The notes under the pieces are model-generated. The model saw only the letters and a program-made list of their open reading frames with translations. It ran no database searches and had not been told where the DNA came from. From Ancrocorticia sp. (GTDB taxonomy: Bacteria; Actinomycetota; Actinomycetes; Actinomycetales; Actinomycetaceae), in assembly GCA_022648165.1 (NCBI GenBank), contig JALCLX010000006.1, positions 1 to 64,000 on the forward strand: a stretch of 64,000 bases of DNA, given 5' to 3'. Shown one piece after another: positions 28,537-39,649 of the stretch. Position numbers and translations under genes: made by a program. Numbering within the stretch: the first letter of the stretch is position 1; every line of letters begins with the position of its first letter.

Positions 28537-30152
28537 TGGCAGAACGAGCGCCTGCGGACCTCCAAGAAGACGTCCAGATTTCTGCAATACCATCATCAAG
28601 CGTGACTCATACACCTCGGATCTTTGCCCGGTGGCACCCCGATCTGGTCGCCTGGGCCGTCGGCGTACTCACTGCCACGTTATATATCACGTACAACATT
28701 GCGCAATGGAATGCTTTTCTGGTTCCTTCATGGGATCTCGGCATTTTTACTGAACTAGCACAGCAATACGCTCACCTCAACGCGCCGATCGTTGATATCA
28801 AAGGCCCCGGCTTCAACCTGTTGGGCGATCATTTCCACCCACTCTTGTTTGTGCTCGGGCCTCTCTTTCGGTTGTTTCCTTCCGGGCTCACGCTGCTGAT
28901 CCTGCAATCTTTGCTCTTCGGATGGTCAGCCGTTCCTATCACACGATACGGGCGCACCAAGCTCGGCGCCCTTTGGGGCACACTAGCTGGCGTCGCCTAC
29001 GCCACCAGCTGGGGACTCACTGAGGCCGTGTCCGCACAATTCCACGAAATCGCATTCGCCGTTCCCCTTTTGGCATTCGGCTTGGTTGCGTGGCTCGAAG
29101 GCCACCACCGGCGCGGTGCTATTCTTCTTGGACTCCTCGTTTTCGTAAAAGAAGACCTCGGACTCACAGTTGCGATGTTCGGTCTGCTTCTCCTGTGGAC
29201 TGCGTGGGGGCACACATCCGCCCGTATGGAGGTGGAACAATCTGCGCAAACCGCACAGCCGGGTAGCACACGGCCCGGCGGCGCCATCGTCCCATTCCCG
29301 TTGCGCTCCTGGAAGTCCCTCCGCCGAACAATCATGGAACACAGTTCCACCCCGGGGCTCGCCTTCATCACATGGGGAATTTTCTGGTTTGTCGCCGCAA
29401 CGATGATCATCTTGCCACTGTTGAACCCTCATGGAACGTGGGATTACACCAACAACGTTGGCGAAACGGAACAGACCGTCGGTGGGATGCTCGGTTTCTT
29501 CATCAACCTTTTGGGGCCTGGCCAAAAAATCGTCACGGTGGGCTTGCTTATCTTCGCCCTTGGCGTTGCAGGGCTTGCAAGCCCTTTGTGGTGGTTGATG
29601 CTGCCCACGCTCGCCTGGCGATTCGCCGGTAATGTTCAGTATTACTGGGGTTGGGAATGGCACTATTCCGCCGTCCTCATGCCAATTGCCACACTCGCAC
29701 TGATCGACGGCGTCCTTCGTATCAAAGCCCGTCCCCGCCTTCGCGAATCATGGCGCAAGAAGGTCAGCGCGGCAGCTGTCTCCATAGCACTCGTCAGCTC
29801 ACTGGCCATGTTCTTCACCGCCGGACCAATGGAGAATCTGGTCCGCGGCCAGGTGACGACGTCGTCGGCCCGCTCAGAAGGCGCCCGGGGTGCACTGGCC
29901 GCCGTGGGGACCGGCAGAATTGTTGTATCGGATCTGACTCTCCTGGCGTACCTCGTTCCAGGCAACACCGTTTACTGGAGTGGCAGTGTGGGCGAAGCCC
30001 AAGTTGATACCATCGTGCGAAGTCCCGACCACTCGGAGGACGATCTGACACTCGACTCCACGGTATGGGCACATGAAAAGTACGGCGGCCAGTGGACCGA
30101 GGTGTACTCCGAATGGGGATTCGAAGTTCTCATGAAGAACGGGACTTTCTAA
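28536..30152 (+). CDS. DUF2079 domain membrane protein
   Basis: SWDLGIFTELAQQYAHLNAPIVDIKGPGFNLLGDHFHPLLFVLGPLFRLFPSG; TAATG overlap with preceding gene. Confidence 0.87.
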   Translation: MAERAPADLQEDVQISAIPSSSVTHTPRIFARWHPDLVAWAVGVLTATLYITYNIAQWNAFLVPSWDLGIFTELAQQYAHLNAPIVDIKGPGFNLLGDHFHPLLFVLGPLFRLFPSGLTLLILQSLLFGWSAVPITRYGRTKLGALWGTLAGVAYATSWGLTEAVSAQFHEIAFAVPLLAFGLVAWLEGHHRRGAILLGLLVFVKEDLGLTVAMFGLLLLWTAWGHTSARMEVEQSAQTAQPGSTRPGGAIVPFPLRSWKSLRRTIMEHSSTPGLAFITWGIFWFVAATMIILPLLNPHGTWDYTNNVGETEQTVGGMLGFFINLLGPGQKIVTVGLLIFALGVAGLASPLWWLMLPTLAWRFAGNVQYYWGWEWHYSAVLMPIATLALIDGVLRIKARPRLRESWRKKVSAAAVSIALVSSLAMFFTAGPMENLVRGQVTTSSARSEGARGALAAVGTGRIVVSDLTLLAYLVPGNTVYWSGSVGEAQVDTIVRSPDHSEDDLTLDSTVWAHEKYGGQWTEVYSEWGFEVLMKNGTF

Positions 30153-30291
30153 AGTTACCCACACGCATGAGCTTGCCCACAATATGGATGATTTCGAGCC
30201 AGAAACCCGGAGAAGCGTCTCAGTAAGTGGGCCATGCCGTCTAGACTCTCTCAGTGGCAACCGCACACGCCACACCCTTGAGGAGACCCCC

Positions 30292-31689
30292 ATGGTCATG
30301 CACTGGAAGTTGCACGGCAACGGCAAGAACGTCAATCCCAACGAAATCGTCCTCCCCGAAGAGCGCCTCACATGGGGACGCACGATCGGATTTGGTGCAC
30401 AGCACGTCGTCGCCATGTTCGGCGCCACATTCCTGGTACCACTCATCACAGGTTTCAGCCCAACAGCCACCCTGTTCTTTTCCGGCTTGGGCACATTGCT
30501 GTTCCTCGTCATCACAGGGAACAGGCTGCCTAGCTACCTTGGGTCGTCATTTGCTTTCATCGCACCCATCAGTGCCGCCACAGCTGCTCATATGGATGGC
30601 GGCGCCCCTACTGCCGAAGGCCTGGCCCGCGCATCCTTCGGGATACTCGCCACCGGCGTGCTTTTTGCACTGATCGGGTTGATTGTCATCAAGTGGGGCA
30701 CCGGCTGGATCAACGCGCTTATGCCACCCGTTGTCATGGGTACCGTGGTTGCCCTCATCGGTTTCAACCTGGCACCTGCCGTCAAAACCAACTGGGAAGG
30801 CGGCGGCGTCGAAGGTGCAAATCCCGTGCGCTCTTCTATCATCGCGGGCGTCACCCTGCTGGCGATCCTCCTCATTACGGTGTTCTTCCGCGGTTTGATC
30901 GGCCGGTTGTCCATCGTGATTGGCGTGGCTATCGGCTATATCGTGGCCGCATTCATGGGCGAAATTGATTTCACCCCAGTCAAGGAAGCAGCGTGGATCG
31001 GCCTGCCCGAATTCCACGCACCGGGAAATCCTTTCACCGATTCTTCCTTGTGGGGGCTGCTACCTGCGTTCTTACCCGTAGTGCTCGTTCTTATAGCCGA
31101 GAACGTAGGGCACGTGAAATCCGTTGGCCTCATGACTAACCGCGACACCGATCCGTTGACCGGGCGTGCGCTACTCGCTGATGGCATCTCCACGATCCTC
31201 GCTGGATTCGGCGGAGGTTCCGGAACCACCACCTATGGCGAGAACATTGGCGTGATGGCAGCGACCCGCGTTTATTCCACTGCCGCCTATTGGGCTGCCG
31301 GCGGGATGGCCTTGCTGCTCAGCTTTTCGCCGAAGATCGGCTGGCTCATCAAGTCAATTCCTGCGGGAGTTCTTGGCGGCGTGACCGTGGCGCTCTACGG
31401 CTTGATCGGTCTGATCGGAGTAAAGATCTGGATCGACAATCGCGTTGACTTCGCCAAGCCCGTCAATCAATTCTCCGCCGCAGTTGCCATGATCATCGGC
31501 ATCGCAGATTTCCAGCTCCACTTCGGCAACGTGGTGTTCAACGGAATCGCACTCGGCACACTCGCCGCCGTCATCGTCTACCACTTGATGGAGTTCATTG
31601 CCAAGTGGCGCGGAACTGATACGGAAAACCAGCCGGAATCTTCTGCCGTACAAGATGACGGGGCCGCCGTCGCCGCGATCGGGAAGTAG
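30292..31689 (+). CDS. NCS2 family uracil/xanthine permease
   Basis: LTWGRTIGFGAQHVVAMFGATFLVPLITGFSPTATLFFSGLGTLLF, GLMTNRDTDPLTGRALLADG. Confidence 0.94.
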   Translation: MVMHWKLHGNGKNVNPNEIVLPEERLTWGRTIGFGAQHVVAMFGATFLVPLITGFSPTATLFFSGLGTLLFLVITGNRLPSYLGSSFAFIAPISAATAAHMDGGAPTAEGLARASFGILATGVLFALIGLIVIKWGTGWINALMPPVVMGTVVALIGFNLAPAVKTNWEGGGVEGANPVRSSIIAGVTLLAILLITVFFRGLIGRLSIVIGVAIGYIVAAFMGEIDFTPVKEAAWIGLPEFHAPGNPFTDSSLWGLLPAFLPVVLVLIAENVGHVKSVGLMTNRDTDPLTGRALLADGISTILAGFGGGSGTTTYGENIGVMAATRVYSTAAYWAAGGMALLLSFSPKIGWLIKSIPAGVLGGVTVALYGLIGLIGVKIWIDNRVDFAKPVNQFSAAVAMIIGIADFQLHFGNVVFNGIALGTLAAVIVYHLMEFIAKWRGTDTENQPESSAVQDDGAAVAAIGK

Positions 31690-31947
31690 CGATACTGAAT
31701 GTGATGTGGGTTGGGGCCGCCTACTGTACGGCCCCCACTTGTACGGCCCCCACTCGTTATCGCGCTTGTGTGCGGCGTTATCGCGCCTAAGTGGACTTGT
31801 TCGTGTGCTAACAAAGTGACTGAAAGCGGACGGGGAACTTGTTACACCTGCGCGGGCTTGTTAGCCCTTTCCTGTTCCCACGAGCTGTGCCCACTGTCTT
31901 TCCCCGCTCGGCCTGCCCGCTGACTGCGCCCGCTGACTGCGCCCGCT

Positions 31948-31999
31948 GCCCGTTCCCAGCCGCCGCGCCCGCTGCCCGTTCCCAGCCGCCGCGCCCGCT
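31948..31999. repeat. Two perfect tandem copies of GCCCGTTCCCAGCCGCCGCGCCCGCT (26 bp)
   Basis: 31948-31973 and 31974-31999. Confidence 0.95.
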
Positions 32000-32119
32000 G
32001 TGCCCACTCTCTGCCCCCGCCCCAAATCACCTATGGCGTATCCACAGTTGTCACCCCGGCGTATCCACGACTGTCGATAAGCTACACATGAAGTGGCATA
32101 ATCGTGGCTCAATCAAGGT

Positions 32120-33178
32120 ATGGAACTGACAACTCACGATCTAGTCCTACTGGACAGGCAAACACCAACACGTCTACGGAAATTCGAGCAGCTAATCCGA
32201 ATACGCAGGGGCGTCTATCTACCAGCGGCATTACTCAATCCACACGAGAGCCCCTGGGTTCTGGCACGGTTAGTCGCATTAGCACGCAGCCTTGCCCCAG
32301 CGGCAATCAACGCCAATGAACCTCCAGCATTGACATTGGAAAGCGCGCTAATCATCCACGATCTTCCCACCTGGAACCGTATTCCACCGGTTACATACCG
32401 AACCAGTTCAAGCAACGGAACTGCCAGAACTCATCTTCCTGAAGTTCCGCTTTCATCAATCATCATTCGCGCGTCTACTGAGCGAACATCGCGAGCAGTT
32501 GCAACAACAACGGAAACCGTAGCTCGTCGTGGTGCGGTGACTGCGTCCTTGCCGCAGATCGCCATTGACTGCGCGCGATTTCTTCATCCACTCGCTGCAG
32601 TCGTTGCAACTTCCGGGATCCTGCGCCGCCTAAGCGAATTCGATCGCCGCGATCTCACAGCCTCCCGCGAAGGCGAATCGGCGGCGAAGGCCCACATTGC
32701 AGCACTTCTTGAACAGCACCCACATCTACCGCATACCCACCGAGCTCGTGCTGTCATAGACATTGCCAGCGGCGGTATTGAATCCCCCGGAGAAGCTGCG
32801 ATCTTGTGGATCTTGAAGACGGTACTCTGGAACACCGCCTCCGGCGGCGCCAATGTTGTAGTGCAGCAGCCTGTCGCGGTGGATGGAGAAACTTTTTTCG
32901 GCGATGCCTGCCTTGTGGCCGAGCGCGTGATCGTGGAATTCGATGGCTATAAGAAAGTCACATCGCGTGAACGCCACTTTGTGGAACGCCAAAGAAAGCT
33001 GACGCGCGCGGGCTGGAGGATCATGCGGATCGAGCTTGATCAGTTGCGGGATATCAATACCCTCATCACTTACGTCATTCAAGAGCTGCGGTCGCTGGGT
33101 GCATCCGCCGGATACCCCAAGGGCCCGGCATGGCAGGAAGTACCGCACGACGTCGCCGCCCAGTTTTTTGCATACTGA
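32120..33178 (+). CDS. AbiEi-like N-terminal / DUF559-like (VSR-type endonuclease fold) protein
   Basis: C-terminal 'VERVIVEFDGYKKVTSRERHFVERQRKLTRAGWRIMRIELDQL' resembles DUF559 core; N-terminal 'RIRRGVYLPA' antitoxin-like. Confidence 0.7.
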   Translation: MELTTHDLVLLDRQTPTRLRKFEQLIRIRRGVYLPAALLNPHESPWVLARLVALARSLAPAAINANEPPALTLESALIIHDLPTWNRIPPVTYRTSSSNGTARTHLPEVPLSSIIIRASTERTSRAVATTTETVARRGAVTASLPQIAIDCARFLHPLAAVVATSGILRRLSEFDRRDLTASREGESAAKAHIAALLEQHPHLPHTHRARAVIDIASGGIESPGEAAILWILKTVLWNTASGGANVVVQQPVAVDGETFFGDACLVAERVIVEFDGYKKVTSRERHFVERQRKLTRAGWRIMRIELDQLRDINTLITYVIQELRSLGASAGYPKGPAWQEVPHDVAAQFFAY

Positions 33179-33560
33179 CACAAGACCCTGCAAATCGAAC
33201 CCCGCACGGTTACTTACTGTTCCGCGACCCCGCGCCACTACCTACAATCTAGAGTTCCGCAATCCCCCTCGAGTTCCGCGACCCCGCGCGGAAACCTCAC
33301 GTGCCCCGGGCGGCGGCGCGCGGCCAAGATATGTAAACCACAATGGCTCAAATGCGGTAAGGGAGGCCACTTACTGAGCAACCTCCCCTACCGTCTATCC
33401 CCCACACACCAGTATGAGCAATCCCGCCGCAACGTGCTAGCCATCTTTGCGTAATCAGCTACCGCCACGCAGAACTCGCCAGCCGTATCACCGAACCTGC
33501 TGGCCTTTTGAATCTGCCAGCTGCGGAAATGTGCCAGCCAGGACTTCCCGAATGAGCCCG

Positions 33561-35054
33561 TCAGAACTTTGCGAGCCGCGTTCTGCACGCTTCTGCGGCC
33601 GCGGAGCGAACACCCTTCGTCACGATGATGTCGGCCAATTCTGCAACGCGCTCGTTGAAGGCGTCATATTGAACAAGATCGTCCGGGAAGAATCCGCCAC
33701 GCATGATTGCCATGACGTGGTCGCGCGTGGTCTGCGCACCGGCCGCCTCAACTGCTGCTCGGAGCGCATCACGCTTGGGTTCTACCATGGCATCCGCGAT
33801 GGCGCCCGGGGCAAATCCTGCTGGCGGACACACGCAGCAGATCCAGGCAGCTGCAGTAAGAGCCATCTGCTGTGGCATAATTCCCTGCTTGAGCAACCGA
33901 ATTGACGGCTCAGGAATGCGCTGCAGCAGTTTCACGGATCCGTCAGAGCCCACGCGAGCTGTCTTGTCCCCCAGGGAGAAGTTAGTCCAACGCTCGAAGA
34001 GCTGCGCGATATAGGCATCCGGATCGAATCCGTGCGGCAAATCGATCGATGGCAGATACTCATCGTACAGTGCGTTCCGCACGCATTCTTCCACAAAAGG
34101 CTGGGTGCGAGATGCAGGAATCGTATCCCGCCCGTCCAAGCCACCCAGATACGAGATCAACGAGTGTGAACCGTTCAACAGCCGCAACTTCACTACTTCG
34201 TACTTCTCAACCTCATCGGAGAAGATCACTCCGGTGGCGTGCTCCCATGCGGGCCTACCTGCGGCAAACTTGTCTTCAATCACCCACATCGTGAACTCTT
34301 CGGCGGGAACCGGGACGTCGTCGTGGAATCCAGCAATGCGTTCCACGGCCTCGCGCGTGGCATCTGTGGTTCCTGGAACGATACGGTCAACCATGGAGTT
34401 CGGGAAGGTAACAGACTTCTCGATCCATTGCGTGAGCTCGTCAGGTGCACCGGCTGCTTTCAAGAACTGCAGCACCAGCATGTGCGTCTGCGTTCCCGCG
34501 CTCTGCACGTTGTCGCAGGACAAGATGGTGATTGGCGCGCCAGATTCCTTGAACCGCTTCTCCAGGCCGCGCGCGATCAAGCCGATCGTCGTGACAGGCG
34601 GATTCCCGGCGACGTCGTCCTTCACTTCCGGATCTTCCAGGTTCAGATCGCCCGTGCGCGGATCCTTGTGGTATCCGTGCTCGGAAACTGTAATTGTCAC
34701 AATCTTGTGTTGCGGCTGCGCAATCGCATCAATGACGGCCTGCGGATCATCCGCCGCCACCAAGAACTTGCGGTGAACGTCAACAACTTGCACCGATTCG
34801 CCGTGCGGGGTGAGCTGGAGAATTGAATACAGCCCATCCTGCTTTTGCATGGCATCCACAATCTTGTGGTTGTGGCTGGCCACCCCCACGATGCCCCACG
34901 GGCCCGGTTCTGCCTCCAATGCCTGGGCAGTCGCGACCGCCGCGTGTGCGCGGTGGAATTGGGCAAGCCCAATGTGGACTATGCCTGTTTCTGCCGGAGC
35001 GCTTGCCCCCACCTGAAGTTCGTGAGGGAAGTTCTTCCTACTGAGCTGTTCCAT
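33561..35054 (-). CDS. Mannitol dehydrogenase family oxidoreductase (fructuronate reductase/mannonate dehydrogenase-like), paralog 1
   Basis: HIGLAQFHRAHAAVATAQALE, ITILSCDNVQSAGTQT, KLRLLNGSHSLISYLGGL. Confidence 0.9.
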   Translation of the reverse strand: MEQLSRKNFPHELQVGASAPAETGIVHIGLAQFHRAHAAVATAQALEAEPGPWGIVGVASHNHKIVDAMQKQDGLYSILQLTPHGESVQVVDVHRKFLVAADDPQAVIDAIAQPQHKIVTITVSEHGYHKDPRTGDLNLEDPEVKDDVAGNPPVTTIGLIARGLEKRFKESGAPITILSCDNVQSAGTQTHMLVLQFLKAAGAPDELTQWIEKSVTFPNSMVDRIVPGTTDATREAVERIAGFHDDVPVPAEEFTMWVIEDKFAAGRPAWEHATGVIFSDEVEKYEVVKLRLLNGSHSLISYLGGLDGRDTIPASRTQPFVEECVRNALYDEYLPSIDLPHGFDPDAYIAQLFERWTNFSLGDKTARVGSDGSVKLLQRIPEPSIRLLKQGIMPQQMALTAAAWICCVCPPAGFAPGAIADAMVEPKRDALRAAVEAAGAQTTRDHVMAIMRGGFFPDDLVQYDAFNERVAELADIIVTKGVRSAAAEACRTRLAKF

Positions 35055-35130
35055 TTTTACCTCTTCTTTGAGCCGTATGTGCACGTGAGCATTGAACCTG
35101 CCACGTGAGTAACTTGACCCGCCACACTGG

Positions 35131-36255
35131 TCAGCGCTGGACGCGTGCGCTTCCACCTGAAACAAGACGTTCCACTTCCGCCAACGTGGCCATAGACGTG
35201 TCACCGGGCGTCGTCATCGCCAAGGCTCCATGCGCGGCCCCATACTCGATTGCCGTTTGGAGGCCCTTTCCTTCGAGCAAGCCGTACACTAGCCCAGACG
35301 CGAACGAATCGCCCCCTCCCACTCTGTCGAGGATCTCCAGGTTGGGGCGTTGCACGGAGCGAACAAATCCACTTTCGCGTGACCAGCCCACGGCCGCCCA
35401 ATCATTCAACGTAGCTGTACGGACTTGCCGCAGGGTTGTGGCGATCACCTTGAAGTTCTTATATTCGCTGCTCACACGTCCGATCATCCGTTCGAATGCG
35501 GAGGTGTCCAGTTTTGATAGGTTCGCGTCCACCCCGTCTACGTCGAATCCTAGCGAAGCCGTGAAGTCTTCCTCGTTTCCGATCATGACATCCACAAATT
35601 GCGCCAGTTCGCGATTCACTTCGCGGGCCTTTTCCACTCCTCCGATGGATTTCCAAAGAGAGGGGCGGTAATTCAGATCGTAGGAAACGATCGTGCCGTA
35701 ACGCTTAGCGGTTTCCATCGCTACCCGTGCTGTTCGTGCGCTCGTCTCGGATAAGGCAGCGAAAATTCCGCCGGTGTGGAACCACCGCACGCCGCGCCGT
35801 CCAAAGAGGTCATCCCAATCCACTTCTTCTGGAGCCAGCTGGGAGATCGCTGTGGTACCCCGATCAGACACGCCTACCGCACCGCGCACGCCGAAACCGC
35901 GTTCTGTGAAGTTCAAACCGTTTCGCACAACGCGCCCAACACCATCGAAAGGTTTCCACGTGACCAGGGACGTATTGACTCCGCCCGCCAAGATCATGTT
36001 TTCAATGAGGTGCCCCACTTCATTATCCGCAAGGGCAGTCACTACGCCAGCCCGCTTGCCGAAGCAGCGGCTCAGCCCCCGCGCCACGTTGTATTCGCCG
36101 CCGCCTTCCCACACGTCGAAGCGCCGCGCCGTCCGGATACGGCTCTCGCCAGGATCCAGGCGAAGCATCACTTCTCCAAGCGAGACGATGTCGAACTCGC
36201 ATTCGTTTGCGTTTCGCGGCACAACTGGATTCTCTTGTGGGCTTCCGGTGCTCAT
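35131..36255 (-). CDS. kdgK: PfkB family sugar kinase, probable 2-keto-3-deoxygluconate kinase
   Basis: FDIVSLGEVMLRLDPGESRIRTARRFDVWEGGGEYNVARGLSRCFG; RVGGGDSFASGLVYGLLEG; next to Eda. Confidence 0.85.
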   Translation of the reverse strand: MSTGSPQENPVVPRNANECEFDIVSLGEVMLRLDPGESRIRTARRFDVWEGGGEYNVARGLSRCFGKRAGVVTALADNEVGHLIENMILAGGVNTSLVTWKPFDGVGRVVRNGLNFTERGFGVRGAVGVSDRGTTAISQLAPEEVDWDDLFGRRGVRWFHTGGIFAALSETSARTARVAMETAKRYGTIVSYDLNYRPSLWKSIGGVEKAREVNRELAQFVDVMIGNEEDFTASLGFDVDGVDANLSKLDTSAFERMIGRVSSEYKNFKVIATTLRQVRTATLNDWAAVGWSRESGFVRSVQRPNLEILDRVGGGDSFASGLVYGLLEGKGLQTAIEYGAAHGALAMTTPGDTSMATLAEVERLVSGGSARVQR

Positions 36256-36884
36256 CGTGTGATGTCCTTTGCTATCTCAACCGCTTCGCGCGACAAGGCC
36301 GAAATCTGTTCCCAACTGCCATTTTTGATGAGATCTTTTTTGACCATCCATGATCCGCCGCATGCCTTGACAGCTGGAATGGCCAGATATTCGGCCAGAT
36401 TCGCCTTGTTGACTCCCCCCGTGGGTATGAAACCAATCTGTGGGAAGGGGGCTGAGAGCGCCTTAATAGCGCTCGTCCCGCCCATGGCTTCTGCCGGGAA
36501 AAACTTCACGATGTCAATGCCGCGCGCTATCGCCCGCATGATCCACGATCCGTCTGTGCAGGCGGGAATCACCGGAATCCCCGCTTCTTGGCACACATCG
36601 ATCACATCGTCCGAATACCCCGGGGACACCACGTAGGTCGCGCCGGCGTCGATCGCCCGGTGTGCTTGTTCCTTGTTGATCACCGTTCCTGCCCCTACCG
36701 TGAGGCCGGAAATTTTCACCATCTCGCGTATCGCTGCTTCTGCGCCGGCTGTCCGGAATGTTACCTCCGCAGTGTGGATTCCGCCGGCAAGCAAGGCTTC
36801 ACCTACGTGAGCACCTTCAGTGGCGTTATCGACGACGACCACGGGTATCACTTTCTCCGCTGCCGTCAGTTCGCTGGTCAACAT
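36252..36884 (-). CDS. eda: KHG/KDPG aldolase
   Basis: EVTFRTAGAEAAIREM, VGAGTVINKEQAHRAIDAGATYVVSPGY, KFFPAEAMGG. Confidence 0.94.
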   Translation of the reverse strand: MLTSELTAAEKVIPVVVVDNATEGAHVGEALLAGGIHTAEVTFRTAGAEAAIREMVKISGLTVGAGTVINKEQAHRAIDAGATYVVSPGYSDDVIDVCQEAGIPVIPACTDGSWIMRAIARGIDIVKFFPAEAMGGTSAIKALSAPFPQIGFIPTGGVNKANLAEYLAIPAVKACGGSWMVKKDLIKNGSWEQISALSREAVEIAKDITR

Positions 36885-36904
36885 CGTTTTCACCTTTCTC
36901 CGTA

Positions 36905-38146
36905 TCACCAGTCGTACATCGTGCCGTCAGTGAGCCTATTAACCGGAAGGTAGGCGGCGGTATATGGGTATGCGGCTGCTAATTCCTCATCAAGTTCCAC
37001 TCCAAGGCCCGGAGTATCGCCAGGATGCAGGAATCCGTTCTTGAATGTGTACGACGTGTGGAATACCTTCAGGGTCTCTTCGCTATGCGGCATGTACTCC
37101 TGGATGCCGAAGTTGTGGATTGCCATGTCGATATGCAGCCCAGCAGCCATCCCGATTGGGGAAACATCAGTAGGCCCGTGAATCCCTGATTTGATTCCAT
37201 AAATCCCAGCGAAATCCAGGATGCGCTTGAGGCCCGTCACACCGCCTGCGTGAGTCACTGAGGACCGCACGTAATCGATCAGCCGCTCCGTGATGAGCGT
37301 CTGGTAATCGAAAACTGAGTTGAAAACCTCGCCTGTGGCCAGCGGCGTTGTCGAGGCGCGCCGGACCAGCCTCAAAGCTGTCTGATCTTCCGCAGGAGTC
37401 GGATCTTCCAGCCAGAACAGGTCACACGGTTCCAACTCTCGCGCAAGACGTGCTGCCTCTATGGGTGTAAGCCGATGATGGCCGTCGTGCAACAAGCGAA
37501 TCTCCGTACCCAGATCTTCGCGCAGGCGCTTGAATACTCCGGGCATGTAGTTGAGGTATGCGCGCGAATCCCACGTCTCCTCGGCTGGCCGCGTTGCGGC
37601 CGTGCCATCGGCCGACCGCAACGCGGGCTCGTAATTGTACTTTTCGCCGGGTTTGCTGGAAGCCACTCCATAGACTTGCCCCAGCCCAGGGATCCCTGTC
37701 TGAACCCGAACTGCAGTGATGCCCTGTGCCATGTAGCCACGGATTACATCGAGCAGATCCTCATATGTGGCCCCTGACGCATGGACATACGCCCGCAGGC
37801 CGCTCCGCGAAGCACCACCGAGGAGTTGGTAAAGTGGAACGCCCGCTTTCTTCGCTTTGATATCCCACAACGCCATGTCCACTGCGGCGATCGATGCCAT
37901 TGTGACAGGGCCACGCCGCCAGTATGGACCGCGATAGAGGTACTGCCATGTGTCCTCGATATTGTCTTCGTTTCGGCCGATTAAAGTGGGGCCAACATGG
38001 TCGCGCAGGTAGGCAACTACAGCAAGCTCGCGCCCGTTGAGCGTCCCGTCACCCCATCCAACGATCCCGTCGGACGTGGTTATCTTGAGCGTTACGAAGT
38101 TCCTGCCTGGGCTCGTGACGATAACGTCCACTTTCTCGATGCTCAC
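36905..38146 (-). CDS. Enolase superfamily dehydratase, ManD/RspA-type D-mannonate/D-gluconate dehydratase family
   Basis: [81 protein letters not shown]. Confidence 0.92.
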   Translation of the reverse strand: MSIEKVDVIVTSPGRNFVTLKITTSDGIVGWGDGTLNGRELAVVAYLRDHVGPTLIGRNEDNIEDTWQYLYRGPYWRRGPVTMASIAAVDMALWDIKAKKAGVPLYQLLGGASRSGLRAYVHASGATYEDLLDVIRGYMAQGITAVRVQTGIPGLGQVYGVASSKPGEKYNYEPALRSADGTAATRPAEETWDSRAYLNYMPGVFKRLREDLGTEIRLLHDGHHRLTPIEAARLARELEPCDLFWLEDPTPAEDQTALRLVRRASTTPLATGEVFNSVFDYQTLITERLIDYVRSSVTHAGGVTGLKRILDFAGIYGIKSGIHGPTDVSPIGMAAGLHIDMAIHNFGIQEYMPHSEETLKVFHTSYTFKNGFLHPGDTPGLGVELDEELAAAYPYTAAYLPVNRLTDGTMYDW

Positions 38147-38185
38147 TGTGTGCCTTCCCGCTGAATTATCAATTGTTCTTGTTAC

Positions 38186-39592
38186 TTAGAGTGCACTGCG
38201 CGGATCCGTCAGGTCGCGCCCTGCGACTTCTGGCATGTAGATCGATGCTCCCAATGCGCACAGCGTAAAGAAGCCAACCATAATCGCTACCGGAATCCAC
38301 GATCCGGACATCGCCGCAACCAAGGCGGCAGCGATGATGGGGCCGAGGCCCGTAGCAAAAATTGCGGCAACCTCACGCGTCACAGCAGTGAGCGAGTAGC
38401 GGTTACGCGCTCCGAAGATCTCTGGCAAAGTCAAGTTCTCCATTGCTGCAAGCGCCATAACGGATACGTTGTGCAGAATGACGTAGCTGATAAGCAGCTT
38501 GTTCGGATGTCCTGATGCAATACCCATCATGGTAGGAATGATGAGGACCAGCGTAATGCTCGTCATGATTGTGTACATCCGCTTGCGGCCCACCTTATCG
38601 CCAAGCCAACCAATAACCGGCACGGTAATAAATGCGACGAGCGAGGAAATCATCACCATCTCGGTGGCAACCGACTTCTGCATTGCGAGTGTCACCGTGA
38701 CGAACGATGCCATGTACGTCTGGAGGATTCCAGAGTTACCAGCCTGTCCGAAGCGAAGCAAGAATGCTACCGCGATCGCCTTCTTCTGCGGCTGATGGAG
38801 AGCTTCGATCATGCGCTCGTCGCCCTCGGCTTCTGCACGCGCCTTGGTTTCTTCCTTTGTCAGTGCCTTGCCGTCCACGACGTCGTCCCGCTCTTCGAAT
38901 ACCGGGCTCTCCTTGAGCCGGAGCCGGATCCAAATGGCGAAAAGCATAATGACGAAGCTGCCGAGGAATGGAATACGCCAACCCCACGCGAGCAGCTGTT
39001 GATCATCGAGCACCCCAATCAAGAGAGCCCACAATGCAGACGCACCAAGTGTGCCGCAGTTTGTTCCAAGTGCCACCAAGGAAGCGATGAGTCCACGCTT
39101 CTTGGCGGGCGCGTACTCAGCAAGCATCACGCCTGCGCCGGAGATCTCCGCGCCAGCGCCGAAGCCCTGGACCAGACGGAGAACCACCAGGAGCAGTGGC
39201 GCAAGGAAGCCCACTTGCTGGTAGGTGGGAAGCGCACCGATCAGCGTGGTTGCAATACCCATCAGGGCGATAGTGACAAACAGGACGTGCGTACGCCCAA
39301 TCTTGTCGCCCAAGCGGCCGAAGTACCATGCGCCCAGCGGGCGTGCGATGTATCCCACGCCGTATGTGGCCATTGAAGCGACCACGGCAATTCCCGGGCT
39401 ATCGTTCGCAAAGAAAACTTCGCCAAACACCAGTGCGGCGGCCAGTGAATACAGCTGGAAATCCATGAATTCCAAGGCCGTTCCGAGCCATCCAGACACG
39501 GCCGCACGCACTAGATCCTTCACGGTGCGCTGAACGACGGTTGGCTTGACCTCAGCCGACGCGACGTCTCCTTCGGGGGATGTATGTGGCAT
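38186..39592 (-). CDS. MFS transporter, metabolite:H+ symporter (MHS) type
   Basis: GWLGTALEFMDFQLYSLAAALVFGEVFF, ARPLGAWYFGRLGDKIGRTHVL, VLRLVQGFGAGAEISGAGVMLAEYAP. Confidence 0.9.
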   Translation of the reverse strand: MPHTSPEGDVASAEVKPTVVQRTVKDLVRAAVSGWLGTALEFMDFQLYSLAAALVFGEVFFANDSPGIAVVASMATYGVGYIARPLGAWYFGRLGDKIGRTHVLFVTIALMGIATTLIGALPTYQQVGFLAPLLLVVLRLVQGFGAGAEISGAGVMLAEYAPAKKRGLIASLVALGTNCGTLGASALWALLIGVLDDQQLLAWGWRIPFLGSFVIMLFAIWIRLRLKESPVFEERDDVVDGKALTKEETKARAEAEGDERMIEALHQPQKKAIAVAFLLRFGQAGNSGILQTYMASFVTVTLAMQKSVATEMVMISSLVAFITVPVIGWLGDKVGRKRMYTIMTSITLVLIIPTMMGIASGHPNKLLISYVILHNVSVMALAAMENLTLPEIFGARNRYSLTAVTREVAAIFATGLGPIIAAALVAAMSGSWIPVAIMVGFFTLCALGASIYMPEVAGRDLTDPRSAL

Positions 39593-39649
39593 TTCTATTC
39601 CTATCGAGTTTTCAGATCGTCTTCGATCGTGATTAGTGGCCGTCCTGCG

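Noticed and set aside
28983-29663. 226-aa minus-strand ORF
   Set aside because: Antisense to the DUF2079 gene; shadow ORF.
32120-33178. AbiEi/DUF559-like gene considered as a toxin-antitoxin or abortive infection system
   Set aside because: No AbiEii-type partner adjacent; these proteins are common stand-alone genes in actinobacteria.
33180-33330. Repeated GTTCCGCGACCCCGCG words
   Set aside because: Only two or three short GC-rich copies; too weak to call a structure.
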